From the NCBI GenBank assembly GCA_036258175.1, contig DATAEE010000100.1, forward strand, positions 1-53,480: a stretch of DNA of 53,480 bases, written 5' to 3'. The stretch is from DATAEE01 sp036258175. Lineage in GTDB: Bacteria > Acidobacteriota > Vicinamibacteria > Vicinamibacterales > 2-12-FULL-66-21. A model generated the notes under the pieces. It was not told the origin of the DNA. It saw only the letters and a list, made by a program, of their open reading frames with translations, and did not search any database. A program made the translations under genes and the position numbers. The first letter of the stretch is position 1. Each line of letters starts with the position of its first letter. Of this stretch, positions 34,001 to 40,884 are shown one piece after another.

Positions 34001-34495
34001 AAGGTTGGTCCGGCGGATCACGATGAACTGACCGTCCGGCGTCCAGGCGGGCTCGAACGCACGCGCCTCGCGGTCGTTCTGGACCTGGCGCGCGTTCGAG
34101 CCGTCGGCGTCCATCACCCAGAGGTTGTTCTGCCCCTTGCGATCGGAAATGAAGGCGATCGACTTGCCGTCGGAAGAGATGCGCGGATGAAAGTTCAGCG
34201 CGGCGCCGCTGTCCTGGGTCAGGCACTGCGCGTCACCCCCCGCGGCCGGCACGCGATAGACGTGGGCGAGCAGGTCGAACACGATCCACTTGCCGTCGGG
34301 TGAGAGATCCACCGACATCCACGTGCCTTCGGACGTCGTGAACTCGACCTCGCGCGTCGTGCCGCGCGCCTTCGTCGTGTCCCAGGGCGGCTCGCGCGTC
34401 TTGTCCTTTTCTTCATCAGATTGCGCCTGTCCGAAGACCGTGACGGCAGCGGCAAGCGCGAGGATCACGGGGGCGAAGCGCACTGGGCTGAACAT
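31076..34495 (-). CDS. Secreted TolB-like propeller / amidohydrolase fusion protein
   Basis: 1139 residues with a signal peptide (FAPVILALAAAVTVFGQAQ). Residues about 45-690 form WD40/PD40 propeller blades, each with the repeated SPDGKWIVF / SPDGKSIAF / SPDGRSIAF core. Residues about 705-1110 are a metal-dependent amidohydrolase: GSIALTNARIVTLE, then GFVDMHAHHHREHAG (metal HxH), SAEGDSVEYN, SHGQQHGIGSHWE, and the C-terminal GSIATGKLGDLMVLNSNPL. Such fusions are typical of Acidobacteriota and act on imides or dipeptides; substrate unknown. A REP-like hairpin at 33219-33240 encodes GAGLQTGPR in one blade. The C-terminal residues and stop lie in the GGTTCA repeat. No partner gene is adjacent; the S9 peptidase is divergent. 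Confidence 0.93.
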   Translation of the reverse strand: MFSPVRFAPVILALAAAVTVFGQAQSDEEKDKTREPPWDTTKARGTTREVEFTTSEGTWMSVDLSPDGKWIVFDLLAHVYRVPAAGGDAQCLTQDSGAALNFHPRISSDGKSIAFISDRKGQNNLWVMDADGSNARQVQNDREARAFEPAWTPDGQFIVIRRTNLRPNAGPGGAGLWMFHRDGGEGVELTGRDQQGAASPSLSQDGKYLYFHASDGQQAWSGRRDMTAGAYQIRRLERKTGEVAEITDGSNAQQNRGSSGGGVAPEPSPDGRHLAFARRIPDGTISYKGHKFGPRTALWLRDLTTGRERLLMDPIEVDMGEGMKTWRVLPGYAWARDSKSIVIAQGGKIRRVDAASGTVDTIPFTARVKRTVSEMAYKNVEIPDGPFDVKFARWQTGSPDGKRLAFQAVGRIWIMDMGGAGLQTGPRRLTPDAFGKPAGFATDRFEFAPAWSPDGRSIAFTTWNEKEYGHLWKVDVGSAPATPQQLTPHPGEYVNPVWSPDGSSIVISRGAGESFRGRTLTRNPWFELVRVKTTGGEPETITRVEGTAGRRQIVRASFGPDGRIFFPEQKEERQSGQGGQGPQQVTHLVSVKPDGSDRRTHLIFEYSDELVPSPDGKWVAFDEGDNIYLTPLPLEGTGTTPVKLEKRKGKLPVTQVSKEGGLFPRWRDNDTIEFGSGPRHFIYHVSSKKTDETAIKLSIPRRVPKGSIALTNARIVTLENKQVIESGTVVVTNGRVACVGQCSTSGIERVVDAKEKTIIPGFVDMHAHHHREHAGITPSRSSETAIYLAYGVTTNLDNSMWSQNIFPAAELIEAGLMIGPRTYSTGDPLYRGDGPRQNEISSYEVAEQNVARLQSWGAVSIKQYLQPRRDQRQWISDIARKKGLMVSAEGDSVEYNLSMIVDGQTGWEHPMSYMPLYQDAAKFFGQAKAVYSPTFIVGGSAAWNEEYFWQESDTWKDEKMRRWMPWRQLIPHARRRITRPASDYSFPLLAQGLADIIANGGYGAIGSHGQQHGIGSHWEVWMAASAMGPMGALELASVHGAHFLGASKDIGSIATGKLGDLMVLNSNPLQNIRNTTDIQYVMKGGILYDAATLDEIWPEKRPFGDYYWIDPDSLKTDDRPVDYHERRTKSTTPTTSPRF
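33219..33240. repeat. REP-like hairpin GGGCCGGTC-TGAA-GACCGGCCC in coding sequence
   Basis: A perfect 9-base stem with a TGAA loop, extended by flanking GTG/CAC with one extra C. It lies in a propeller blade of the amidohydrolase and encodes a short peptide, GGAGLQTGPRR, between IWIMDM and LTPDAF. Confidence 0.78.
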
Positions 34496-34539
34496 GAAGC
34501 CTCCTGAGCGATGCAGATATTACTCGATGCATCTCGCCG

Positions 34540-34735
34540 TGGGTGATCGGCCGATCGAGCCAAGTAATCAGGACATCCTTGTATCGGATATCGGCTCATC
34601 TGATCCCGACATCTCGATATCGCGATAACCCGTTATCGAGATATCCCGATAAGGCGATGTCCAGATGAAAAATAAGCCGATTTGAACATACCCCGATGTC
34701 CCGATTACTTGAACCGATGACGCGATCAGCCATGG
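34540..34735. repeat. Intergenic CGAT-vocabulary inverted repeat (family C, copy 2)
   Basis: This fills most of the 292-base gap between the divergent amidohydrolase and S9 peptidase genes. The left arm and the complement of the right arm match in order over some 95 bases: TGATCG, then CAAGTAATC-GGACATC, GTAT, TCGGCT, CATCTG, and GATATC-TCGATAAC near the turn at about 34635. The right end is nearly identical to that of 25905-26018. Nothing else is seen in the gap except the ribosome site of the downstream gene. Confidence 0.82.
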
Positions 34736-34787
34736 CTCGATTGAGTAGCGTGATCAGCTACGATATCGCCGTCTGGAGGAGGTCCAC

Positions 34788-36872
34788 ATGCGTCATCGAC
34801 TCACGGCTTGCGCGGCCGGCGTCGCACTGATGCTCGCGGGCGGCGCGCTGCCCCGGGCGCAGTCGGCCGGAGCATCCGGGCCGAAGCTGCTCGACAAAGA
34901 GACGTTCATGGAGATGGAGTCGGTCGGCAGTCCGTCCATCTCGCCCGACGGAAAGCGCATCGTGTTCTCGCGGAGCTGGGCCGATCAGGTCAAGGACCAG
35001 CAGCGGAGCAACCTCTGGATGGTGGAGGCCGACGGCTCCCGCGTGCGCGAGCTGACCCGCGGCGACTGGCGCGACAGCGCGCCGTCGTGGTCGCCGGACG
35101 GCACCCGCGTGGCGTTCACCTCAGACCGCGACGGGACGTCGCAGCTCCATGTCATGTATGTCGACACCGGCGAAGTCGCGCAGCTGACACACCTCACGCG
35201 ATCGCTTCAGGGCGTCACGTGGTCGCCCGACGGCAAGCAGATCGCCTTTACGCAGATGCTGCCTGACGAGGATCCCATCCTCAAGGTCGAGCTGCCGAAA
35301 CGTCCCCGCGGCGCCGAATGGGCCAAGCCCGCCGTCGTCGTCGATCGCCTGACATGGGCGCGCGACGGGATCGGACCGGTCGAGAAAGGCTACACGCACG
35401 TATTCGTCGTCGACGCCATCCTCGGCGGCACGCCGCGGCAGATCACCGAGGGCACGTTCAACCACGGCGATGCGCAGTGGTCACCCGACGGCAAGACGAT
35501 CTACGTGTCCGGGATCCGCAAGCCGGAGGCGGAGTACCAGCGCGGCGACAGCGAGATCTACGCGATCGATCTCGCGACCCGCGACGTCCGTACGCTCACC
35601 GATCGCAAGGGCCCGGACGCGTCTCCGACGGTCTCACCGGACGGTCAGTTGATCGCATACACGGGCTACGACGACCGCGACTTCACGAGTCATCTGTCGA
35701 GCCTCTACGTGATGGACCGCAACGGCGGCGCGAAGCGGATGCTGGCCGGCGCGCTGAACAACTCACCGTCCGAGCTCAGTTGGGCGAAAGACGGATCGGG
35801 CGTGTACTTCACCGTTGACCAGAATGGATCGACGACGATCTATTTCGCGCCCGTCAAGGGCGAGCTTCGGAAGCTGAGCGACGGCGTGCATACGTTGAAC
35901 GGCCTTTCGATCGCCGACAACGGTCAGGCGGCGCTCGTCCGGTCGACGCCGAAGCTGCCGGGCAATCTCGTGACCTTCAAAATCGACAAGGATGCGAAGG
36001 TTGTCCAGAAGTTCGCGGGCGCTGATGTCAAGACGTTGGTCGACGTCAACGAGGACGTGCTCGCGGGCCTCAAGCTGGGGGACCACGAAGAGCTGTGGTT
36101 TACGTCGAAGGACGGCCTGAAGGTACAGGGATGGTTGATCAAGCCGGCGAACTTCGAGCCCGGCAAGAAGTATCCGATGGTGCTCTGGATCCACGGCGGG
36201 CCCTGGGCGCTCTACGACGTGGGCTTCAACTGGGCGTTCCAGAACTTCGCGGCGAACGGCTACGCCGTGCTCTACACCAACCCGCGCGGCTCGACCGGCT
36301 ATGGCCAGGACTTCGTCAACGGCATCCAGCACTCGTATCCCGGCAAGGACTACGACGACCTGATGGCGGGCGTCGATGCCGCGATCGCGAAGGGGTTTAT
36401 CGACGACCAGAACCTGTTCGTCTGCGGCGGGAGCGGCGGCGGCGTGCTGACGGCCTGGATCGTCGGCCACACGAACCGGTTCGCCGGGGCCGTTTCGATG
36501 CGCCCGGTCATCAACTGGCACTCGTTCGTCGGCACGACCGATGGCCCGAACTGGTACCGGCAATTCAAGAAGTATCCCTGGGAAGATCCGATGGAGTACG
36601 CCGTCCGCTCGCCGCTGCACTACGTCGCGAACGTCACGACGCCGACGATGGTGATGACCGGCGAGGCGGATTTGCGGACGCCGATCCGCCAGAGCGAGGA
36701 GTTCTACCGCGCGCTGAAGCTGCTGAAGAAGGAGACGCTGCTCATCCGGATGCCGGACGAGTTCCACGGCTGGCGCCGGCCGTCACACCGGCTCTTACAG
36801 CAGCTCTATCTGATGGCGTGGTTCGAGAAGCATAAGCGGCCGACGACCACCACTACGACGGAGCTTCGGTAG
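34788..36872 (+). CDS. Secreted S9 family peptidase (prolyl oligopeptidase/acylaminoacyl-peptidase-like)
   Basis: 694 residues. A signal peptide (MRHRLTACAAGVALMLAGGA) is followed by a propeller domain (about 35-400, repeated SPDGKRIVF / SPDGTRVAFTS / SPDGKQIAF) and an alpha/beta hydrolase (about 420-690). The catalytic triad is intact: S549 in CGGSGGG, D628 in GEADLRTP and H660 in DEFHGWRRP. The oxyanion region reads LWIHGGPWALYD. It degrades short peptides in the periplasm. A strong GGAGGAGGT ribosome site precedes the ATG. It converges with mreB across a palindromic repeat. Confidence 0.95.
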   Translation: MRHRLTACAAGVALMLAGGALPRAQSAGASGPKLLDKETFMEMESVGSPSISPDGKRIVFSRSWADQVKDQQRSNLWMVEADGSRVRELTRGDWRDSAPSWSPDGTRVAFTSDRDGTSQLHVMYVDTGEVAQLTHLTRSLQGVTWSPDGKQIAFTQMLPDEDPILKVELPKRPRGAEWAKPAVVVDRLTWARDGIGPVEKGYTHVFVVDAILGGTPRQITEGTFNHGDAQWSPDGKTIYVSGIRKPEAEYQRGDSEIYAIDLATRDVRTLTDRKGPDASPTVSPDGQLIAYTGYDDRDFTSHLSSLYVMDRNGGAKRMLAGALNNSPSELSWAKDGSGVYFTVDQNGSTTIYFAPVKGELRKLSDGVHTLNGLSIADNGQAALVRSTPKLPGNLVTFKIDKDAKVVQKFAGADVKTLVDVNEDVLAGLKLGDHEELWFTSKDGLKVQGWLIKPANFEPGKKYPMVLWIHGGPWALYDVGFNWAFQNFAANGYAVLYTNPRGSTGYGQDFVNGIQHSYPGKDYDDLMAGVDAAIAKGFIDDQNLFVCGGSGGGVLTAWIVGHTNRFAGAVSMRPVINWHSFVGTTDGPNWYRQFKKYPWEDPMEYAVRSPLHYVANVTTPTMVMTGEADLRTPIRQSEEFYRALKLLKKETLLIRMPDEFHGWRRPSHRLLQQLYLMAWFEKHKRPTTTTTTELR

Positions 36873-36879
36873 CGTTGCT

Positions 36880-37020
36880 GCAATGCAGAATTTGACGATG
36901 GTGGATTGCTGGACTGATTGTCAGATTGTCGATTTCCGATCGACGATTCGAATCGTCGATTTGACAATCGCCAATCGCCAATCAATCTGGTAATCCACGA
37001 TTGTCCATTCTGCAATGCTG
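36880..37020. repeat. GATTGTC-vocabulary long inverted repeat between convergent genes (family A, copy 3)
   Basis: Ends GCAATGCAGAAT (left) and ATTCTGCAATGC (right) are near inverse complements. The centre is the perfect palindrome GACGATTCGAATCGTC. In between, left arm and complement of right arm keep the same motif order (GGATT, GATTG, GATTGTC/GATTGGC, GATT, CGACGATTC). Arms are about 65 bases. It sits between convergent genes (S9 peptidase and mreB) and could act as a two-way terminator. Confidence 0.85.
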
Positions 37021-37028
37021 CGAAGCGC

Positions 37029-38036
37029 CTAGTCCCCTGCCACCCTTTTGAGCAGTTCGTTCTCGGTCAACAGCTTCCCCGCTCCCATGACAACGGTGGC
37101 GAGCGGATTGTCAGCGACGACGACCGGCAGCTCGGTTTCTTCCTTCAGGCGTTTGTCGAGATTGCGGAGCAGCGCGCCGCCGCCGGTCAGCACGACGCCG
37201 CGATCGACGATGTCGCCGCACAGCTCCGGCGGGATGCGTTCGAGTGCTTCGCGGACCGCCTTGATGATCGCCTTGACCGGCTCCGAGAGCGCCTCGCGGA
37301 TCTCGATGTCGGTGATGACGACGGTCCGCGGGACACCGTCGGCCACGTGCCGGCCCTTGACGTCCATGAAGAGCGTCTTCTCGAGCGGCGTGGCCGAGCC
37401 GATGTCGAGCTTGATCTGCTCGGCGGTGCGCTCGCCGATCAGGAGATTGTGCTTCCGCTTCATGTGCTGAAGGATCGCGGCGTCGAGATCGTCCCCGGCG
37501 ACGCGCAGCGACCGGCCGTACACAACGCCGGCCATCGAAATCACCGCGATGTTCGTCGTGCCGCCGCCGATGTCGATGATCATGTTGCCCGTGGCGTTCA
37601 CGACCGGCAGGCCGGCGCCGATCGCGGCCGCCATCGGCTCGTCGACCAGATGCACCTCGCTGGCCTTCATCTTGGCGGCGCTCTCGCGCACGGCGCGTCG
37701 CTCGACCGGCGTGATCTCGGGCGGAACGCCGATGACCAGCCGCGGCCTCGTCAGTACGCGGCCCTTGTTAACTTTGCGGACGAAGTGCCTCAGCATCTTC
37801 TCGACCGCGTCGAAGTCGGCGATGACGCCGCCCTTCATCGGCCGCACGGGTGTGATGTTGCCGGGCGTGCGCCCGAGCATGTCGCGCGCTTCAGTCCCGA
37901 TCGCCTCGATGGTCCCGCGAACGGTGTTGATGGCGACGAGCGAGGGTTCGTTGAGCGCGACCGCGCCCCGCGTGAAGATGCAGGTATTGGCCGTACCGAC
38001 GTCGATGGCGATGTCCGAGTTCGAGAAAAGACCCAT
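37029..38036 (-). CDS. mreB: Rod shape-determining protein MreB
   Basis: 335 residues from ATG 38036 (MGLFSNSDIAIDVGTANTCI). The actin-fold motifs are complete: phosphate-1 DVGTANTCIFTRG with ALNEPSLVAIN, PTPGNITPVRPMKGGVIADF-type loop, connect region, phosphate-2 NMIIDIGGGTTNIAVISMAG, and the adenosine motif VVLTGGGALLRNLDKRL. Length is normal. It should form membrane filaments that organise cell-wall synthesis. It stands alone: mreC, mreD, PBP2 and rodA are not beside it, so it may be an accessory copy. Alternative starts up to 38090 add residues without similarity. Confidence 0.96.
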   Translation of the reverse strand: MGLFSNSDIAIDVGTANTCIFTRGAVALNEPSLVAINTVRGTIEAIGTEARDMLGRTPGNITPVRPMKGGVIADFDAVEKMLRHFVRKVNKGRVLTRPRLVIGVPPEITPVERRAVRESAAKMKASEVHLVDEPMAAAIGAGLPVVNATGNMIIDIGGGTTNIAVISMAGVVYGRSLRVAGDDLDAAILQHMKRKHNLLIGERTAEQIKLDIGSATPLEKTLFMDVKGRHVADGVPRTVVITDIEIREALSEPVKAIIKAVREALERIPPELCGDIVDRGVVLTGGGALLRNLDKRLKEETELPVVVADNPLATVVMGAGKLLTENELLKRVAGD

Positions 38037-38227
38037 AGAACCGCTCGCGCGGACAAGGTTGCGGGAGCATATTCGGTTCCGTCGGAGCAACCGGCAGGCG
38101 GCGCGCTAAAACGCTTGATTTTCAGACGGGTCAGCGGCTTGCGCGCGGTGTGCGCGCCAGCCGCATGATGACGGATCGGGATTGCGGCTTACTGATCTGA
38201 ACCGTCGATGGCAGGCATCGTCCTGGG

Positions 38228-38304
38228 ACGTGGGCTGCGCGCTGGCGCTGATGCGCCTCATCGGCGCGCTGTTGTACGGCGTGGTCGCGCTCAGGAGCGA
38301 ATAG
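38228..38304 (+). pseudogene. Remnant of an ADOP permease C-terminus
   Basis: In one frame the plus strand reads DVGCALALMRLIGALLYGV, then VALRSE and a TAG (38302-38304). The first piece is the typical last transmembrane helix of ADOP permeases and the second their usual final residues (..EALRSE). The roughly 40 residues normally between them are absent. No start or upstream domain was found. The 414-base gap between mreB and the rhomboid-like gene otherwise shows only the sigma-54-like site. Confidence 0.45.
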
Positions 38305-38401
38305 CGCCTTACAGTAGTGATCCCGTGCGGTGAATCTTGAAATTGCTGCGCGCCGGTCGCTCTGATTTCCTCGCTAAACTCCTCTGATTCACGGCCTTTT
38401 C

Positions 38402-38416
38402 TGGCACGAACCTCGC
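38402..38416 (+). promoter_or_regulatory. Sigma-54-type promoter upstream of the rhomboid-like gene
   Basis: TGGCACG-AACC-TCGC: the GG (38403-38404) and GC (38415-38416) have the strict 10-base separation of -24/-12 elements, and the TGGCACG half is consensus. Transcription would begin near 38428, leaving a 23-base leader with GGAG five bases before the ATG at 38451. Regulation by an RpoN activator is implied; no such activator gene is in the window. Confidence 0.6.
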
Positions 38417-38450
38417 CTGCATCAGAGTGCCGATCTCTGCTGGAGTACCT

Positions 38451-39632
38451 ATGCAGGCCCCTCAAAATGTCAATCTGAACGACATCACCGAGCGTCTGGT
38501 CACCGGCGCCGAACGGCTGCTCGCTGACGCCGAAAAATTCGCGGGCAAGCGCGCCGAGCGCCGGGCCGAGCTTCCGCCGGCCGACACGACGTTCCAGGAT
38601 GCGCTGCGGGCGCGCACGCCGCGCGCGATCGTCACGCCCGCGCTCATCGCGCTCAACGTTATGGTCTTTCTCATGATGGCGTTCCGCGCCGACGGCCCGA
38701 TCGCCGATCCGAAGACGGTCCTCGAATGGGGCGGGAGCTTCGGGCCGCGTACGACGAACGGCGAGTGGTGGCGCGTCATCACGTCGATCTTCATCCACAC
38801 CGGTTTCTTCCAGCTCGTGATCAACATGGCCGGGCTTGCGCAGGCCGGCCTGATCCTCGAGCGTCTCGTTGGACGGATTGCGCTCGTGACGACGTATCTC
38901 GCTGCAGGAATGGCCGGGGTGCTGCTGGGCATCTCGGCGGAACCGCTTGCCATTACCAGCGGTTCCTCGACGGCCGTCTTCGGCGTCTACGGTCTGCTCA
39001 TCGCGGCATTCGCGGGAGGGCTCGTCCGGCGATCCGAGGCGAGCATTCCGTTGCCCGCGCTGAAGTCGCTCGCGCCGGCAGCGGGCATCTTCGTCCTCTA
39101 CAATCTCGTGGCAGGCGGAGGACTCCTTGCGGGTCTCAGCATGGGGTTCGCGTGCGGCAGCGTGCTGGCGATCGGCGTCAGCCTGAGCAAGCCGGGCGTG
39201 GGGCGCGTCGCAGGCGTGGCCGCCGCCGCGGCGGCCGTGATCGTGTTCCTCGGGTTCCCGCTGCGCGGCATCGCGGACGTCCGGCCGGAGATCGCCCGGA
39301 TCAACGCGCTCGAAGAGAAGGTGATGAGCACGTACGAAGTGGCGATCGATCGCTTCAAGAAGGGACGGCTGCAGCCGGAGGCGCTGGCGAAGTTCATCGA
39401 GAAGGAGATCATGCCGGACCTCGCGAAGGCGCGCGCGCGGCTCGAAGCGATCCGCGGTGTGCCGGCACCGCACCGGCCGATCGTCGCCGACGCGCTGGAG
39501 TATTTCCGCCTTCGTCAGGACAGCTTCAACATGCGGACAGAAGCCATCCGCAAATCCAGCCTCGCGAAGCTCAGGCAGGCGGAAGGTGTGGAGACGGCTG
39601 CGCGGCAGGCGCTCGAGAGAATCAGACTGTAG
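38451..39632 (+). CDS. Rhomboid-family membrane protein lacking the catalytic His
   Basis: About 393 residues from ATG 38451 (GGAG five bases upstream; a GTG at 38427 is the longer option). A soluble N-terminal part (about 1-55) is followed by six helices. Rhomboid landmarks: the helix-2 pattern WWRVITSIFIHTGFFQLVIN (H116) and the Ser motif TSGSSTAVFGVYG (S173, here GSST instead of GxSG). The last core helix, normally AHxGG, reads VAGGGLLAGLSMGFACG and has no His, so proteolysis is unlikely or uses an altered site. A long C-terminal cytoplasmic helical tail (about 280-393) with ALEEK- and RLEAIR-type segments may bind a partner. It is convergent with the DUF3014 gene. Confidence 0.85.
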   Translation: MQAPQNVNLNDITERLVTGAERLLADAEKFAGKRAERRAELPPADTTFQDALRARTPRAIVTPALIALNVMVFLMMAFRADGPIADPKTVLEWGGSFGPRTTNGEWWRVITSIFIHTGFFQLVINMAGLAQAGLILERLVGRIALVTTYLAAGMAGVLLGISAEPLAITSGSSTAVFGVYGLLIAAFAGGLVRRSEASIPLPALKSLAPAAGIFVLYNLVAGGGLLAGLSMGFACGSVLAIGVSLSKPGVGRVAGVAAAAAAVIVFLGFPLRGIADVRPEIARINALEEKVMSTYEVAIDRFKKGRLQPEALAKFIEKEIMPDLAKARARLEAIRGVPAPHRPIVADALEYFRLRQDSFNMRTEAIRKSSLAKLRQAEGVETAARQALERIRL

Positions 39633-39635
39633 GCG

Positions 39636-40475
39636 CTATTTGGGCGCGGGCAGCCGGGCCGACGGAATTCCGAGATACAGCGCAAGATCGCGCAGCTTCG
39701 CTTGAATCACCCTGACGTTGCGGGGGCCCATCCGGAGGAATTGCTTCTGCGCGGGTGAGAGCGATTCAAGACGCTCATCCGAATACGCGTACGAGATCGT
39801 CTTGGCCCGCAACGGCACCTCGCCGTCGACCAGTGGCGTCTCGAGCAGATGCACGATCGCGCGCTCGAGGACCGCGTCCACCTTGTCTTCCGGGATGCCT
39901 TGCTCCGCATACGCTTCGACGAGGCGGGGCCGCAGCGTCGCGTAGAGCCGTGCCGTGCCGCGCGCGTCGAGCGCGTCGATCGCCTCGGCGAACCCGTCGT
40001 AGCGGGCGTAAGTTGCGGGATCGACGTATGCCCCTGTCGCTGCGCTCTTGACGCGAAACTTTCCTTGCGGCGCGACGGCTTTCAGATGCCGAGTGGGCGT
40101 CTTCCCTTCCGACACATTGATCGCCACGACCACGAAGTTCCGCAGCAGGCGATCGGTCGTCAGCCAGGCGGCAACCGTCGGATGCGAGGAGAGCTCGGTC
40201 ACCAGCTTCCTCACAATCGGATCGGTCGCGTCGAGCGGCGGCAGCGGGATGTTCTCTCCCGCCTCGGCGGTTGGCGCGGCAGCGGCTGGAGCGGCAGCGG
40301 GCGCCTGAGCGGGCGCCGGCTGCTCTGTCTTTCTGCCGAACAGCACGTACACCGCAGCAGCCACGGCCGTGATCAGGACCGCAGCGGCAATTGCGACCAG
40401 CGCAGATCCGCGTGGGCGGCCCTCGGTCGGGGGCTCTACAGGCTTGTCGAGCCGTACATCATCCAGCAAAGCCAC
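39636..40475 (-). CDS. DUF3014 family protein
   Basis: 279 residues. One membrane helix near the N-terminus (SALVAIAAAVLITAVAAAVYVLF) is followed by an Ala/Pro linker and the DUF3014 domain. The domain includes LPPLDATDPIVRKLVTEL, HPTVAAWLTTDRLLRNFVVV, YVDPATYARYDGFAEAIDAL and ERAIVHLLETPLVDGEVPLR. It is an inner-membrane protein with a large outside domain; function is unknown. It is convergent with the rhomboid-like gene (3-base gap). Upstream lies a GATTG repeat. Confidence 0.92.
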   Translation of the reverse strand: MALLDDVRLDKPVEPPTEGRPRGSALVAIAAAVLITAVAAAVYVLFGRKTEQPAPAQAPAAAPAAAAPTAEAGENIPLPPLDATDPIVRKLVTELSSHPTVAAWLTTDRLLRNFVVVAINVSEGKTPTRHLKAVAPQGKFRVKSAATGAYVDPATYARYDGFAEAIDALDARGTARLYATLRPRLVEAYAEQGIPEDKVDAVLERAIVHLLETPLVDGEVPLRAKTISYAYSDERLESLSPAQKQFLRMGPRNVRVIQAKLRDLALYLGIPSARLPAPK

Positions 40476-40487
40476 GACGTCACTCTA

Positions 40488-40572
40488 GCATTGGGGATTG
40501 TGGATTGGCGATCGCGGATTTATCGGCGATTGACGATTGCCGATTGGTGATTGTTGACGATTGGTGATTGGT
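40488..40572. repeat. Intergenic GATTG-vocabulary repeat (family A, copy 4)
   Basis: Seven-base-type units (GATTGGC, GATTGAC, GATTGCC, GATTGGT, GATTGTT) run in one orientation across the whole gap between the DUF3014 start and the end of the next minus-strand small gene. This copy is a one-sided array rather than a palindrome. Confidence 0.78.
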
Positions 40573-40751
40573 TACAGGGCGAACAGCGCCCAGAGCGTGG
40601 CGATGTAGGCGACGATCGAATACCCGAATAAGAGCAGAAGCCGGCGCACCGGCGAGAAAATTCGCCAGGCGGCGACCGGGTGAACGATCGCCGCCAGCGA
40701 CCGGCCAATCAGAATCTCGAGAGGCGAGCTCGCCGGACGAGGTGGTTGCAT
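40572..40751 (-). CDS. Small membrane protein, hypothetical
   Basis: 59 residues from ATG 40751. A short basic/Pro-rich start precedes SPLEILIGRSLAAIVHPVAA and a C-terminal helix (LLLLFGYSIVAYIATLWALF). It looks like a single-pass inner-membrane protein and is too small to classify. It lies upstream of DUF3014 in the same direction. Confidence 0.55.
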   Translation of the reverse strand: MQPPRPASSPLEILIGRSLAAIVHPVAAWRIFSPVRRLLLLFGYSIVAYIATLWALFAL

Positions 40752-40884
40752 GGGGAGCACCACTCCTGCCGCCGACAGTGGCAAGAATCCGGCCAAGGCG
40801 ATGTCTCGCGAAATCGAAGCGCATGGCGTCGGATCGTCAGAACCCGTCTGCTTGCCCGGTGAAGGTAGTCAGCCTGCCGCCGGA

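Noticed and set aside
34788..36872. S9 peptidase considered a partner of the amidohydrolase in one operon
   Set aside because: The genes are divergent and separated by a 292-base palindromic gap.
36880..37020. Repeat array considered as CRISPR
   Set aside because: Units are degenerate, without constant repeats or unique spacers of equal length, and no cas genes are present.
38106..39473. A 455-codon minus-strand open frame
   Set aside because: Antisense to the rhomboid-like gene, low-complexity His/Arg/Asp composition and no recognisable motif.
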